Source of the DNA: Pseudovibrio sp. Alg231-02
GTDB taxonomy: Bacteria > Pseudomonadota > Alphaproteobacteria > Rhizobiales > Stappiaceae
Length of the DNA: 64,000 nucleotides
Assembly (NCBI RefSeq): GCF_900143565.1
Contig: NZ_FREX01000001.1
Span: forward strand, 1,193,068 to 1,257,067
Direction of reading: 5' to 3'
The notes below the pieces were generated by a model. The model did no database searches. It saw only the letters and a list, made by a program, of their open reading frames with translations, and was not told the origin of the DNA. Positions 51,638-60,251 of the stretch are shown here, one piece after another (within the stretch, counting starts at the first letter, position 1; every line of letters starts with the position of its first letter). A program made the position numbers and the translations under genes.

Positions 51638-52480
51638 ATGGAACGCAAGAGTGTACGGACCCGAGATGGGGTGGAACTCTCCTATCTGACAGGCGGGCAA
51701 GGACGGCCTGTCTTTTTGCTGGGTGGCTGGAGCCAGACGGCATCTGTATATGAAGGACAGTTCGCCGACTTTTGCCAGAGCCATACGGTTTATGCTCTTG
51801 AGAACCGGGGGCACGGCGCGTCACAAAAGCCCACGGATGGTTATCGGATCCATCGGTTTGCCAAGGATCTGTTTGATGTTGTCGAGGCGTTGGACCTTCG
51901 CGATTTCGACGCGGTTGGCCATTCGCTTTCCGTCGCCATGCTCTGGGCATATCTGGATATGTTCGGGGCTGAACGCCCTGCGCGCCGTCTGATTTTTATC
52001 GACGAGCCAGCGGCCCTCATGGCACGGCCATCCTGGACACAACAAGAGATCAACGAGGCGGGTTCTATCCATCCCACTTTGGAGTCACTTGATGAGATGG
52101 TGGTGGCTATTCGCAGGACCCGCAGTGTTGAGGATCATCTTGAGATTATTAGCGGGATGTTCACCAGCAGGGTTGGTGATGCTGCCTTGCGCGCATTGGC
52201 TGCCGAGAACCTGAAATTGCCCCGCGTGCATGCTGCTGCTCTTATCGAAAACCTCATGATGCAAGACTGGCGGGCCTTTTTGCCTAACATTCACCAGCGC
52301 ACTCTGGTGTTTACAGGCGAGGCCAGTTGGCATCCGCTGGCTTCACAGCAGTTCATCGCCTCCTCAATGCCAAATGGCGCGCTTGAGGTGGTCCGCAAGA
52401 CCGATGGCGGGAGCCACTTCCTGATGTTCGAAAACCCAGCGCTCTTTAACGAGAAGGCACTGGGTTTCCTGAATGCGTGA
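51638..52480 (+). CDS. Alpha/beta hydrolase
   Basis: A 280-residue alpha/beta-hydrolase-fold enzyme without a signal peptide. The oxyanion region is LLGGWSQ, the nucleophile S96 lies in VGHSLS, and the catalytic His in GGSHFLMFENP near the end. RGHGASQKP after the third strand is typical of the esterase/haloperoxidase-like group. The substrate is unknown. It is convergent with a LysE exporter gene and has an AAGAGG RBS. Confidence 0.83.
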   Translation: MERKSVRTRDGVELSYLTGGQGRPVFLLGGWSQTASVYEGQFADFCQSHTVYALENRGHGASQKPTDGYRIHRFAKDLFDVVEALDLRDFDAVGHSLSVAMLWAYLDMFGAERPARRLIFIDEPAALMARPSWTQQEINEAGSIHPTLESLDEMVVAIRRTRSVEDHLEIISGMFTSRVGDAALRALAAENLKLPRVHAAALIENLMMQDWRAFLPNIHQRTLVFTGEASWHPLASQQFIASSMPNGALEVVRKTDGGSHFLMFENPALFNEKALGFLNA

Positions 52481-52488
52481 GAAGCTGC

Positions 52489-53139
52489 CTACTGTGTTTT
52501 CAGCGTGCTTTTGGAGATCATGTAGGCTGCACCGGCCAATGCTGTGCCGGCGAAGGCATCCATAGCTGCGCGAGAACGGGCGGAGACTGCGAATCTGGAG
52601 GCCCGAGTTCCGAGATAGGCGTAAAACAGCAATGCCGGGTATTCGAGCGCGATGTTGAAGATGGCCAGTGCCATCATGCGCAGGGCCATGCCATCACCTT
52701 CGCCAGCAAACACAGGCAGCATTGCGCCAAATGACAGGACGGATTTCGGGTTTGCGCCCTGCATTGCGAATGAGGTGAGGAACAGCTTCAAAGTGGATGC
52801 TGGTTTCTGTTCTTTTGCTTCGCCCAGCGAGGCTGAGAAAGCGGCTTTGAAAGAGCCATATGCAAGATACAATAGATAAGCTACGCCAATCCATTTGACC
52901 GTCTCAAACAGAACCGGAAAAGACAGCAGCAGCGCGCTCATGCCTCCCGCGGCGAGGAGCGCATACATGAGGTTGGCTCCGAACACACCCGCCATGCTGG
53001 CGTGGGTTTTACCAATACCGTTTGTGATGCTGTCGCCAACCACTTTCAGGACCGCGGGACCGGGTGTGAAATTGAGTGCCATGAAGGTGACGATAAAACC
53101 AAAAATGAGTGTGGCATCAAAAGAGCGAAGAAGCTCCAT
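52489..53139 (-). CDS. LysE/RhtB-family amino acid exporter
   Basis: A 216-residue inner-membrane exporter with about six helices. The N-terminal LysE signature is present (FMALNFTPGPAVLKVVGDSI with the conserved Pro-Gly-Pro). Such proteins export amino acids or their analogues. The gene is preceded by an unusually long leader of up to 450 bases with extensive inverted repeats, which might regulate it. Confidence 0.88.
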   Translation of the reverse strand: MELLRSFDATLIFGFIVTFMALNFTPGPAVLKVVGDSITNGIGKTHASMAGVFGANLMYALLAAGGMSALLLSFPVLFETVKWIGVAYLLYLAYGSFKAAFSASLGEAKEQKPASTLKLFLTSFAMQGANPKSVLSFGAMLPVFAGEGDGMALRMMALAIFNIALEYPALLFYAYLGTRASRFAVSARSRAAMDAFAGTALAGAAYMISKSTLKTQ

Positions 53140-53221
53140 GGGTTTTCCAATTCAACGCTAGAAACACATAAATAACGCAAAGCAACGCACATACGAACGC
53201 AACCCAAAATCCGGAAGGCTA

Positions 53222-53393
53222 AGGGGAGATGACTGATGGTTCATCTCCCCTCGCGCGCGGATTAGAAACTCACTTGCCGTAAGCCTTAAGGCCCGCCTCT
53301 CCAAACGTGGCACTGTGAGTTTCTGTAGCTGCCCCCTCTCCGCGCGCTGTTTGTGCAAACTCTGTTGGTCGGCACATTCGCAAGGGGCGTGCC
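53222..53393 (-). ncRNA. Candidate structured RNA or leader upstream of the LysE gene
   Basis: On the minus strand this 172-base stretch is packed with nested self-complementarity: GGCAC/GTGCC (53371-53375 with 53389-53393), GTTTG/CAAAC (53349-53360), a nine-base stem 53339-53347 with 53253-53261, a ten-base stem 53315-53324 with 53264-53273 capped by GCCTTAAGGC, and an eleven-base hairpin 53222-53232 with 53241-53251. The two middle stems stack with a 14-versus-2-base internal loop, giving a rod-like fold. I do not recognise a known riboswitch; a small RNA is equally possible. Confidence 0.5.
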
Positions 53394-53540
53394 AAACTAA
53401 CGATGACGCACCGATCTTCTGATAACTCATTGATGAATATGTGTATATTTCCGGATGGAACTCATTGAAGGAGGATCCAAGAAATCGATAATACTGCCCA
53501 TTGTTTGATCAGATTGCCCGTCTGCTAAGCAATCAGACAT

Positions 53541-53570
53541 AAAAAACCCGGTGTTTGAGACACCGGGTTT
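53541..53570 (-). terminator. Terminator of the FMN reductase gene
   Basis: AAACCCGGTGT (53544-53554) pairs with ACACCGGGTTT (53560-53570), eleven bases with a five-base loop, followed on the minus strand by TTTTTTATG. Confidence 0.85.
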
Positions 53571-53597
53571 GGCTTTTCTGAGATGCAGCAGGTCTGT

Positions 53598-54176
53598 TCA
53601 GGCAGGCTCTGTGATCTTTACAGGTTCGGCCATTTTGCAGGTCTGGCTGATTAGATTGCGCAGTTTTTGCCTTGTCTCAGAACAGGTTAGCTGACCATCA
53701 TCATTGGTCTTTGATGCCATATTACCGACAGCGACATATCGCGGATGTACCCAACAACCGTGATCAGCTGCAAACGACGCCAGACGCGGAAGCATTCTTA
53801 CACCCCCGAACGGACCCGGTGCAGCGGCTAGCAGACTGACCACTTTTCCCTCAAGCACGGAGTGGGACTTGCCAGCTGCCCGTCTGGACGCCCAGGTGAA
53901 TATGTTATGGAGATGCGGAGTGTGGAAGCCGTTGTATTCGGGAGAGGAGATCAGAATTACATCAGCAGCTTCAATCTGTTGCCGTAGCATCGAGAGCTGG
54001 TTCTGAACGGCGGCATCTGCTTCAAGATCGGAGTGATAGAGGGGAAAAGAGGCAAGCTGGTGCGACAGGCTGGTCGTCTGATGGTTCAGGTTATGCGCTT
54101 CTTCTTCAGCGGCATCCAGCAGGCTCTTATTCAACGAGCCTTCTCTGGTGCTTCCTGAGATGAGGAGGATATTCAT
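53598..54176 (-). CDS. NADPH-dependent FMN reductase-family protein
   Basis: A 192-residue flavodoxin-like reductase. MNILLISGSTREGSLNKSL is the FMN phosphate loop, and SSPEYNGFHTPHLHNIFTWA is the conserved second flavin-binding segment of the family (usually SPEYNxSxPGxLKNAID). It would use NAD(P)H to reduce flavin, quinones or azo compounds. ATG 54176 is favoured, with GGAG six bases upstream. Confidence 0.87.
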   Translation of the reverse strand: MNILLISGSTREGSLNKSLLDAAEEEAHNLNHQTTSLSHQLASFPLYHSDLEADAAVQNQLSMLRQQIEAADVILISSPEYNGFHTPHLHNIFTWASRRAAGKSHSVLEGKVVSLLAAAPGPFGGVRMLPRLASFAADHGCWVHPRYVAVGNMASKTNDDGQLTCSETRQKLRNLISQTCKMAEPVKITEPA

Positions 54177-54312
54177 GGGAAACTCCATATGACAATATTT
54201 TTGTTTTTATATACATTTTTGTTTCTTTATTATGCAAGTACAAAAAAAGCGGCACTGAACTTCAGCACCGCTTTTTGAAATTTGACCGTAAACACTTCTT
54301 TATTCTAGCGAA

Positions 54313-54416
54313 CACTTAAAGCAGTTCGCATTTAAGCTGAAACACTTGCACTGCTTTAGCCTTTGTTTTTGCGTATCTTTATCCGAAAACCGGTTTCCAC
54401 TTTTCGGAGATACGTT
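54313..54416. repeat. Hyphomicrobiales-type intergenic repeat with GAAAACCGGTTTCC core
   Basis: The stretch contains TCCGAAAACCGGTTTCCACT followed by TTTCGGA, plus the upstream GCAGTTCGCATTTAAGCTGA and GCACTGCTTTAG halves that can pair with each other. This matches from memory a widespread palindromic intergenic element of rhizobia, Brucella and relatives (RIME-like). Only one copy is seen in the window. Confidence 0.6.
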
Positions 54417-54420
54417 GAAG

Positions 54421-54444
54421 GGTTTGATTGGCCTCAATCAAACC
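54421..54444 (-). terminator. Hairpin downstream of xapX
   Basis: GGTTTGATTG (54421-54430) pairs with CAATCAAACC (54435-54444), ten bases with a four-base loop, just after the xapX stop on the minus strand. There is no clear T run, so termination is tentative. Confidence 0.5.
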
Positions 54445-54453
54445 GAACGCACT

Positions 54454-54624
54454 TTAGGAGAAGAAGCGCTCAGTGATCTGCAGCATGATCTGATGACCAC
54501 CCCAAACGCCAAGGATCGCTACACAACCAGACAGAACTGGTGGAGCGGGAATAGGCAGTTTGATTGCGGTGAAGATCGCTCCAATAATGAAGCCAGCAAG
54601 TGTTGACATAAGCAGTTCAGCCAT
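54454..54624 (-). CDS. XapX-domain small membrane protein
   Basis: A 56-residue protein beginning MAELLMSTLAGFIIGAIF, with IKLPIPAPPVLSGCVAILGV as the second helix. The LPIPAPP turn between two hydrophobic helices is the XapX (DUF1427) signature. An RBS, GGGAGA, lies six bases before the ATG. XapX proteins are often near XapA-type or urea/nucleoside genes, but none is here; the function is unknown. The gene is easily missed because of its size. Confidence 0.78.
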   Translation of the reverse strand: MAELLMSTLAGFIIGAIFTAIKLPIPAPPVLSGCVAILGVWGGHQIMLQITERFFS

Positions 54625-55145
54625 GGTGTCTCCCGTTAATTCTTTCTTATTGTTCAGAAAACTCTGTTTTCTTTGAACTACAGCCCTTGCTTTTACTGCG
54701 CGCCCATACCCCTGCAGTCCCCTGAGTGTATGACCGAAAACCGTGAAGGACAGCCAGCTAAGGTCCTTGAATATTCAGGTCGCCCGACAAGGCGGACCCT
54801 ACCCTGTAATTGCACTTTTAACGCAAAAAAAATCATTTGCAGAAAAAATATTCAAAATGCGATCAGTTGCCGCACTGTCATTTTAATTAGTTCATTTAAA
54901 TCAATATGTTGGATGGCAATCATTTATGTTAGTTCTGCGCAAAACTCCTGCATCTTCTTGCAGAACTTCTACTTATCGCCATTTTCATGAGCTCAGAATT
55001 GTGTTGTCAGCCCACCTCTCTGCCTTTACGTTAAAGTCAACATAAGCGCCTTTGCGGTCCTTTATTGGTATTCGCTCAGGCCTGCAGCTCGACGCTTTTT
55101 TGTTGCACGACCATTCTTTTGGAATGCAGTGCGAGGGGGAATAAA
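54625..55145. other. AT-rich intergenic region before the sterol-desaturase-type gene
   Basis: About 520 bases of mostly AT-rich sequence with no convincing gene on either strand. It presumably contains the promoters of xapX (minus) and the desaturase-type gene (plus); nothing more specific was seen. Confidence 0.35.
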
Positions 55146-56579
55146 ATGGCAGAGTATAATGTGACGGCGCTGGCTATTCCGCTGTTTCTGTTTTTTATGC
55201 TGATGGAATACGCCTACCTGCGCATGAGCGGGCGGGACCTGCACCGGTTTAGCGATAACATTGCCAGCCTTTCCATGGGCATTTGCCTGCTGGTTTCAGA
55301 TGCGCTGCTAAAAACCTTTACATTCTCGGTGTTTATCTGGGCGTGGTCGTCCTATCGGCTGTTTGACTTTGGCTCAACCAGTTGGGCCACATGGGTCCTG
55401 TTCTTCTTTGGTGTGGACTTCTGCTATTACTGGTTCCACCGCATTGCACACACCTACAATTTTCTTTGGGGCGCCCATGTGGGGCATCACCAAAGTGAGG
55501 AGTATAACCTGACCACGGCGCTGCGGCAGAGTGCGTTTCAGTATTCATTCTCGTGGGTCTTCTATCTGCCTCTCGCCTTCCTTGGCTGCCCGCCAGAGGT
55601 GTTCCTTGTGCAATTTATGCTGCTGAAGGCCTATCAGTTCTGGCTGCACACCCAGGCGATTGATCGTATCCCCCTGATGGAAGGTGTGTTTTCCACGCCC
55701 TCAAGCCATCGTGTCCACCATGCCAAGAACCCGATTTACATCGACAAGAACTTCGGCGGCACGTTGGTGATCTGGGATCGTATGTTTGGTAGCTGGCAGC
55801 CGGAGGTTGCAGAGCACCCTTGCCATTATGGCACCACAACGCCGCTGAAAACGTGGAATCCGGTGAAAGCCAACTTGCAGCACTGGTCCATGCTGTTTCG
55901 CGACAGCCTTCATACGCGCAGCTGGTGGGACAAGGTCCGGCTGTGGTTCAAACCAACGGGATGGCGACCAGAAGACAGGCGGCGGAACACCAGCAAACTG
56001 CAGAAAACAGGCGTCACCAATCGCCCTAAATTTGATCCGGAGATCTCACCGCTGACCAAGCTGTACTGTGGCATCTCATTCGCGCTGCTGGTGCTGCTGG
56101 TGACCATGTTTATCTTCCTGTCCCCACAACTGAGTGCGCGGGAGCTGGCGTTTGGTGTGGTGCTTATTCTGGCTGGTCTCGTGATGATCTCGCAGTTTCT
56201 GGAGGGCAAATATCAACTGCGCTTTGTTGAGGTCGCACGTGTGCCAGCTCTGCTCTGGTTTCTCACCGTGCTTTGGACTTTGCCGATTTCGACGCAGGTC
56301 TCGCAGCGGATGGATGTTGCAAAAGGGGTTTCGCCTGAGATTGAACTCTCTGAAGAAACAACGCTTTCTGCACTGCCGTGGCTGGAGAAGCCAGCGGTTT
56401 TGGATGGCAGCACACCTGCGGTGCAGCAGGTGACGTGGCATCCTGACGGGGAGCAGGGACAGCTGGAATATACGCTGCGCTATGAGCTCTCCTCTTTTCC
56501 GGAGCATGTTGCGAACATCATATCAGCTCGCAACGCGCTGGAAGAAAGCAGTCGGGTCTGGTTGCAGGAGCAGCTTTAG
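55146..56579 (+). CDS. Sterol desaturase/fatty acid hydroxylase-family membrane di-iron protein
   Basis: A membrane protein of 477 residues. The N-terminal 270 residues hold the family's histidine clusters: YYWFHRIAH, GAHVGHHQSEEYN and SSHRVHHAKN, which bind two irons and hydroxylate or desaturate lipids with oxygen. The remaining 200 residues contain three to four further hydrophobic segments and a soluble tail, an extension not needed for catalysis but found in AGMO-like (alkylglycerol monooxygenase) relatives. ATG 55146 is supported by GAGGGGG upstream. It is convergent with a cupin gene nine bases away. Confidence 0.87.
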   Translation: MAEYNVTALAIPLFLFFMLMEYAYLRMSGRDLHRFSDNIASLSMGICLLVSDALLKTFTFSVFIWAWSSYRLFDFGSTSWATWVLFFFGVDFCYYWFHRIAHTYNFLWGAHVGHHQSEEYNLTTALRQSAFQYSFSWVFYLPLAFLGCPPEVFLVQFMLLKAYQFWLHTQAIDRIPLMEGVFSTPSSHRVHHAKNPIYIDKNFGGTLVIWDRMFGSWQPEVAEHPCHYGTTTPLKTWNPVKANLQHWSMLFRDSLHTRSWWDKVRLWFKPTGWRPEDRRRNTSKLQKTGVTNRPKFDPEISPLTKLYCGISFALLVLLVTMFIFLSPQLSARELAFGVVLILAGLVMISQFLEGKYQLRFVEVARVPALLWFLTVLWTLPISTQVSQRMDVAKGVSPEIELSEETTLSALPWLEKPAVLDGSTPAVQQVTWHPDGEQGQLEYTLRYELSSFPEHVANIISARNALEESSRVWLQEQL

Positions 56580-56588
56580 GCGGTCCTC

Positions 56589-57284
56589 TTATTCCCCATG
56601 TGGGGCAGTGACAAAGGGAAGGTGTCCGGACTTGATCCAGAGCTTGGCGCCCTCTTCTCCTGCTGTGATGTTGAGGTCATAACCGACGGGAACGCGGAGC
56701 CATGCGTGTTTGGGAAGGTCCTCTCCGTCTTCGATGATTGAGCCTTCCAGCACGAAGATTTCTGCTCCGCCGTCAGCCTCAACCGCGTGGTTTACACCTG
56801 CCTGCCAGTGCTCCATGCGCACGTTCTCGCGTTCATCCTGAAACAGAGGGGAGACGGCAACACCTTTGCGCGTAGCATCGTTTACGCGGCCAAGTTTGTT
56901 GGTGTCCACGCGCACATGGGTGCGGTCTGCAAGGTCGAACTGCCAGAGTTTGACGAGGATGGTACAACCGGGTTCAGAGGCTGGTGTGTGTTTGGATTCA
57001 GGTGGGTTGCGGATGTAGGAGCCAGCCGGGAAATCCCCGTGCTCATCCTGAAATACTCCCGCTAGCACAACAAACTCTTCTCCGCCTGTATGGACATGCT
57101 CAGAGAAATGGCTTCCGGGTGCGAAGCGAACAACGGTGGTTGCTCGTGCAACTTCATCTCCCAATCGATCAAGTGGCCTGCGCTCAACGCCTTTCATTGG
57201 GGACGCGACCCAAGGAATATCGTCGCTGAACTCAACCACTCGCTTTGAAAAATCGCCGTTGATCTTCACTGAAGCCTCCATCAC
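56589..57284 (-). CDS. Tandem cupin protein, ChrR-like
   Basis: A 231-residue protein with two cupin barrels (about 40-125 and 150-225). The first has the metal-binding EHVHTGGEEFVVLAG pattern with two His and two Glu; the second (GGAEIFVLEGSIIEDGE) lacks the His pair and may be non-catalytic. The fold matches the C-terminal domain of ChrR, the anti-sigma factor, and related stand-alone dioxygenase-like proteins. No ECF sigma gene or ZAS domain is present, so an enzymatic or sensory role is open. Confidence 0.8.
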   Translation of the reverse strand: MMEASVKINGDFSKRVVEFSDDIPWVASPMKGVERRPLDRLGDEVARATTVVRFAPGSHFSEHVHTGGEEFVVLAGVFQDEHGDFPAGSYIRNPPESKHTPASEPGCTILVKLWQFDLADRTHVRVDTNKLGRVNDATRKGVAVSPLFQDERENVRMEHWQAGVNHAVEADGGAEIFVLEGSIIEDGEDLPKHAWLRVPVGYDLNITAGEEGAKLWIKSGHLPFVTAPHGE

Positions 57285-57453
57285 ATGATGCTCTCAAGTT
57301 AAGCACACTTGTCGCTCATTTACAGATGTTAGCGTGCTGTTAGGGATCACTTCATTGTTAAGCTGTTTGTTGCATTCCGTTCCCAGCAGTCCCTTGTTAG
57401 GCTTCCGGCGATTTTCTGATGCACTGCGCTGTGCAACTACGGGACGCCTGACC

Positions 57454-58716
57454 ATGAGCCTGCTGGCAGATTTACTTTCTACTCTTTTTGATCGTCGTTA
57501 TGTTTTTATGGGCAAGCGGGATGAGCGTCCCCTTACCGAACTTTGCAATGCCTTGATGAGCAGTCAGGGAGACGTTTCCGGTGCTGCCATTGCTCACGAG
57601 ATTCTGGATGGTTATGCCACCACAGACACTGAGGGAAAGCGGGCGTTTTTTGAGCATTTGAACCGCGAAATGGACATCGATCCAGATAAGCTGGAAACCG
57701 TTGTTTCCAGTTATAAAACAGAGCGGACGGAAGCCAATTACCGAAAGCTTGTGGAAGCTGCGGAGCCAAAACGGCAGGAGTTGGCACGGCGGCTCAATCA
57801 GGTTCCCGGTGCCACTCATCAGCTGGTACACATGCGCAAGGACTTGCTGGGCTTCATGAAGGAGCAGCCGAATCTGGCGCGCACTGATCTGGATTTCCAG
57901 CACCTGTTTAACTCGTGGTTCAACCGTGGTTTTCTGGTGCTGCGACCTATCAGCTGGGATAGTCCGGCGCAGATACTGGAAAAAATCATCGCCTATGAGG
58001 CCGTGCATGCTATTGATAGTTGGGATGATTTGCGCCGTCGCTTGCAACCGGAAGACCGGCGTTGCTTTGCCTTCTTCCATCCCTCATTGCCAGATGAGCC
58101 GTTGATCTTTGTGGAAGTGGCGCTGACCAAGGGGGTCCCCTCGTCCATTCAAGGCGTGCTTGCAGAAGAGCGGGATATTGTGCCGGTTGATGAAGTGGAT
58201 ACGGCGGTCTTCTACTCGATCTCCAACTGCCAGAGCGGGCTGGCCGGTCTTTCCTTTGGCAACTCGCTGATCAAGCAGGTGGTACAGGATCTTTCGCGTG
58301 AGCTCAGTCAGCTGAAGACGTTTGTGACGCTATCGCCGCTCCCTACTTTCTGCAAGTGGGCCAAAGAGCAAGAGATTGAGTTGCCGGAGACTGATGCAGC
58401 CCTTAAAGAACTCGCTGCTTATTACCTTCTTGAAGGCAAGCGGAAGAACGATATGCCGTTTGATCCGGTGGCACGGTTCCATCTTTACAACGGTGCGCTG
58501 GTGCATGACGTGCATGTGGGGGCGGATACTTCTGAGAACGGCAAAAAGCAATCGGCGGGGGTGATGGTGAACTATCTTTACGATTTGCAAAAGATTTCGC
58601 AGAACCACGAAGTGTTTGCGAATAAGAAGGAAATTGTGGCGTCCAAACGGGTGCAGACGCTCGCGAAGGCTGGTGTGGTGCAGACAGCATCCCAGCCCAA
58701 GAGCGATGTTGCCTAG
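57454..58716 (+). CDS. Malonyl-CoA decarboxylase
   Basis: Converts malonyl-CoA to acetyl-CoA and CO2 in the cytoplasm. The 420 residues show the family layout: an N-terminal helical oligomerisation domain (about 30-150) and a C-terminal GNAT-like catalytic domain with ALTKGVPSSIQGVL, YSISNCQSGLAGLSFGN (Ser at 255-257) and RFHLYNGA (H343), which fit the Ser/His pair used in catalysis. The start is ATG 57454, preferred over longer forms that lack the conserved MSLLADLLSTLFDRR-like opening. It is convergent with the FGGY kinase gene, overlapping by four bases. matB (malonyl-CoA synthetase) is not adjacent. Confidence 0.93.
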   Translation: MSLLADLLSTLFDRRYVFMGKRDERPLTELCNALMSSQGDVSGAAIAHEILDGYATTDTEGKRAFFEHLNREMDIDPDKLETVVSSYKTERTEANYRKLVEAAEPKRQELARRLNQVPGATHQLVHMRKDLLGFMKEQPNLARTDLDFQHLFNSWFNRGFLVLRPISWDSPAQILEKIIAYEAVHAIDSWDDLRRRLQPEDRRCFAFFHPSLPDEPLIFVEVALTKGVPSSIQGVLAEERDIVPVDEVDTAVFYSISNCQSGLAGLSFGNSLIKQVVQDLSRELSQLKTFVTLSPLPTFCKWAKEQEIELPETDAALKELAAYYLLEGKRKNDMPFDPVARFHLYNGALVHDVHVGADTSENGKKQSAGVMVNYLYDLQKISQNHEVFANKKEIVASKRVQTLAKAGVVQTASQPKSDVA

Positions 58717-60251
58717 CCGACAATCTTTCTGAGTGCTTTGTTCAACGGGGCAAGCCTGCGCGGCATGGGCAGGTAGACATCCTCAAACAGCTTCTTGTAG
58801 AGCTGAACCGTTTTCGGGTCCGGCTGAAACACCTCGTTTTGCCGTGTCATGGCCTTCATGGCCTGCGTGAAGTCAGGGTGGACCCCAGCACCTACGCTTG
58901 CGGCAATGGCGGCACCCAGACCAGCAGTTTCAAAGGTATGCGGGCGCTCGGTGGGCAGGCCAAAGATGTCTGCGGTGATCTGCATGATGGCGTCAGACTG
59001 AGAGCCACCGCCGGAGACACGTAAGACTTTGATCTTCTCGCCGCTTTTGCGTTCGATCCGCTTCAGACCACGATGTAATTCCAGCGTAATGCCCTCGATG
59101 ATAGCGCGGTAGATGTGGCCTCTGGTATGCACATCCCCAAAGCCGATAATCGCGCCTTTCACTGGCGTGGAACGTCCGTTGTCGCGGCCCCATTTGGGCA
59201 ATAGGGTCAGGCCATGGGACCCGGGAGGTGTGCTGTTGAGCAGGTCGTCAAAGAACACTTCGACCGGACTGCCAATCTCTTTGGCTTTTTCCTGCTCCGG
59301 GTGGCCGAACTCTTCCTTGAACCAATTGACCATCCAGTACCCCAGAATGACGGAGGTTTCTGGCGTGAACATCCGCGGCATACCGCCAGCATAGGCTGGC
59401 AGAGGGCGCTCCACCTCGAAGTACTTTTTGGAATGAATGGTCGCCGTTGCCCGTGTGCCGTAGCTGAGGCAGCCGACGCTGGCATCCACTGCGCCGCAGC
59501 CGACGGCTTCACATGCCTTATCAGCAGCTGCGGAGATGACTGGTAAGCCTTCTGGAAGTCCAGTGTGCTGGGCAGCTTCTTCACTCACATAGCCGATTGG
59601 ATTTCCGGGTTCTATGAGTTCTGGCAGGTGGCTGCGTTTGAAGGCGAAGAGCTTCCAGAGAAAGTGCTTATCACTCGCCCACTGCTGCTTTTTGTAGTCA
59701 TAGGGAATGTAGCCAACCTGAGCGCCTGTTGAATCGCGAAAAAGGTCTGTCAGCTTGAAGTTGAGGTAGCCGGAAACCTGCAGGAACTTATAGGTTTTCT
59801 TCCAAATTCCGGGCTGGTTGACTGCGATCCAGTTCACTTCACATTCGCTACGTACGCTCTTGATCGATCGGGACAAGCCTGCCACGCCAAAGATTGTTTT
59901 CCAAAGCAGTGGCAATGGTTTCTGTTGGTCTTCAATGCGCTCGTCCATCCATGTGATCGCAGGACGAAGAGGGATGCCTCTCTCATCAACTGAGATTTGC
60001 GTGCCGCGCTGTGTGGTGACACTCATGGCTTTGACGGCAGTAGGATCAGCTCCTCTATCCCACAGCTCACGGCAGCAGCGGCCCAGCAGCTCCCACAGGA
60101 TAAGCGGATCAATCTCTGACCAACCGGGATTGTCGCTTCGATAATCCGTGATCGGCTTTTGTACCTTGGACAGCAGCGCCCCGTCTGGAGAGAACAGCAA
60201 GGCCCGGATGCTCTGGCTGCCGCAGTCGATGGCGAGAAGCGTTTCGGTCAT
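58713..60251 (-). CDS. FGGY-family carbohydrate kinase (YgcE-like)
   Basis: A 512-residue FGGY kinase with both ribonuclease-H-like domains: AIDCGSQSIRALLFSPDGAL (phosphate loop), the catalytic Asp region in SAAADKACEAVGCGAV, and VSGGGSQSDAIMQI with ATP-binding glycines. It is not classical glycerol kinase, lacking GTTSSRA. It is coupled by a four-base overlap to a GlpD-like gene and follows an AGPS-like flavoprotein in the same operon, which recalls the E. coli ygcU-ygcE pair. The substrate is unknown, possibly a polyol or glycerol-derived compound. Confidence 0.83.
   Translation of the reverse strand: MTETLLAIDCGSQSIRALLFSPDGALLSKVQKPITDYRSDNPGWSEIDPLILWELLGRCCRELWDRGADPTAVKAMSVTTQRGTQISVDERGIPLRPAITWMDERIEDQQKPLPLLWKTIFGVAGLSRSIKSVRSECEVNWIAVNQPGIWKKTYKFLQVSGYLNFKLTDLFRDSTGAQVGYIPYDYKKQQWASDKHFLWKLFAFKRSHLPELIEPGNPIGYVSEEAAQHTGLPEGLPVISAAADKACEAVGCGAVDASVGCLSYGTRATATIHSKKYFEVERPLPAYAGGMPRMFTPETSVILGYWMVNWFKEEFGHPEQEKAKEIGSPVEVFFDDLLNSTPPGSHGLTLLPKWGRDNGRSTPVKGAIIGFGDVHTRGHIYRAIIEGITLELHRGLKRIERKSGEKIKVLRVSGGGSQSDAIMQITADIFGLPTERPHTFETAGLGAAIAASVGAGVHPDFTQAMKAMTRQNEVFQPDPKTVQLYKKLFEDVYLPMPRRLAPLNKALRKIVG

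Noticed and set aside
53222-53393. Glycine or guanidine riboswitch upstream of lysE
   Set aside because: I looked for the conserved aptamer cores of both and could not find them, so no known class is claimed.
53158-53430. 90-residue frame upstream of lysE on the minus strand
   Set aside because: It coincides with the strongly self-complementary segment and has no RBS or family features; the RNA explanation is better.
54673-54990. 105-residue frame in the gap before the desaturase-type gene
   Set aside because: Irregular composition, rich in Cys, Ile and Ser, no RBS, and located in AT-rich intergenic sequence.
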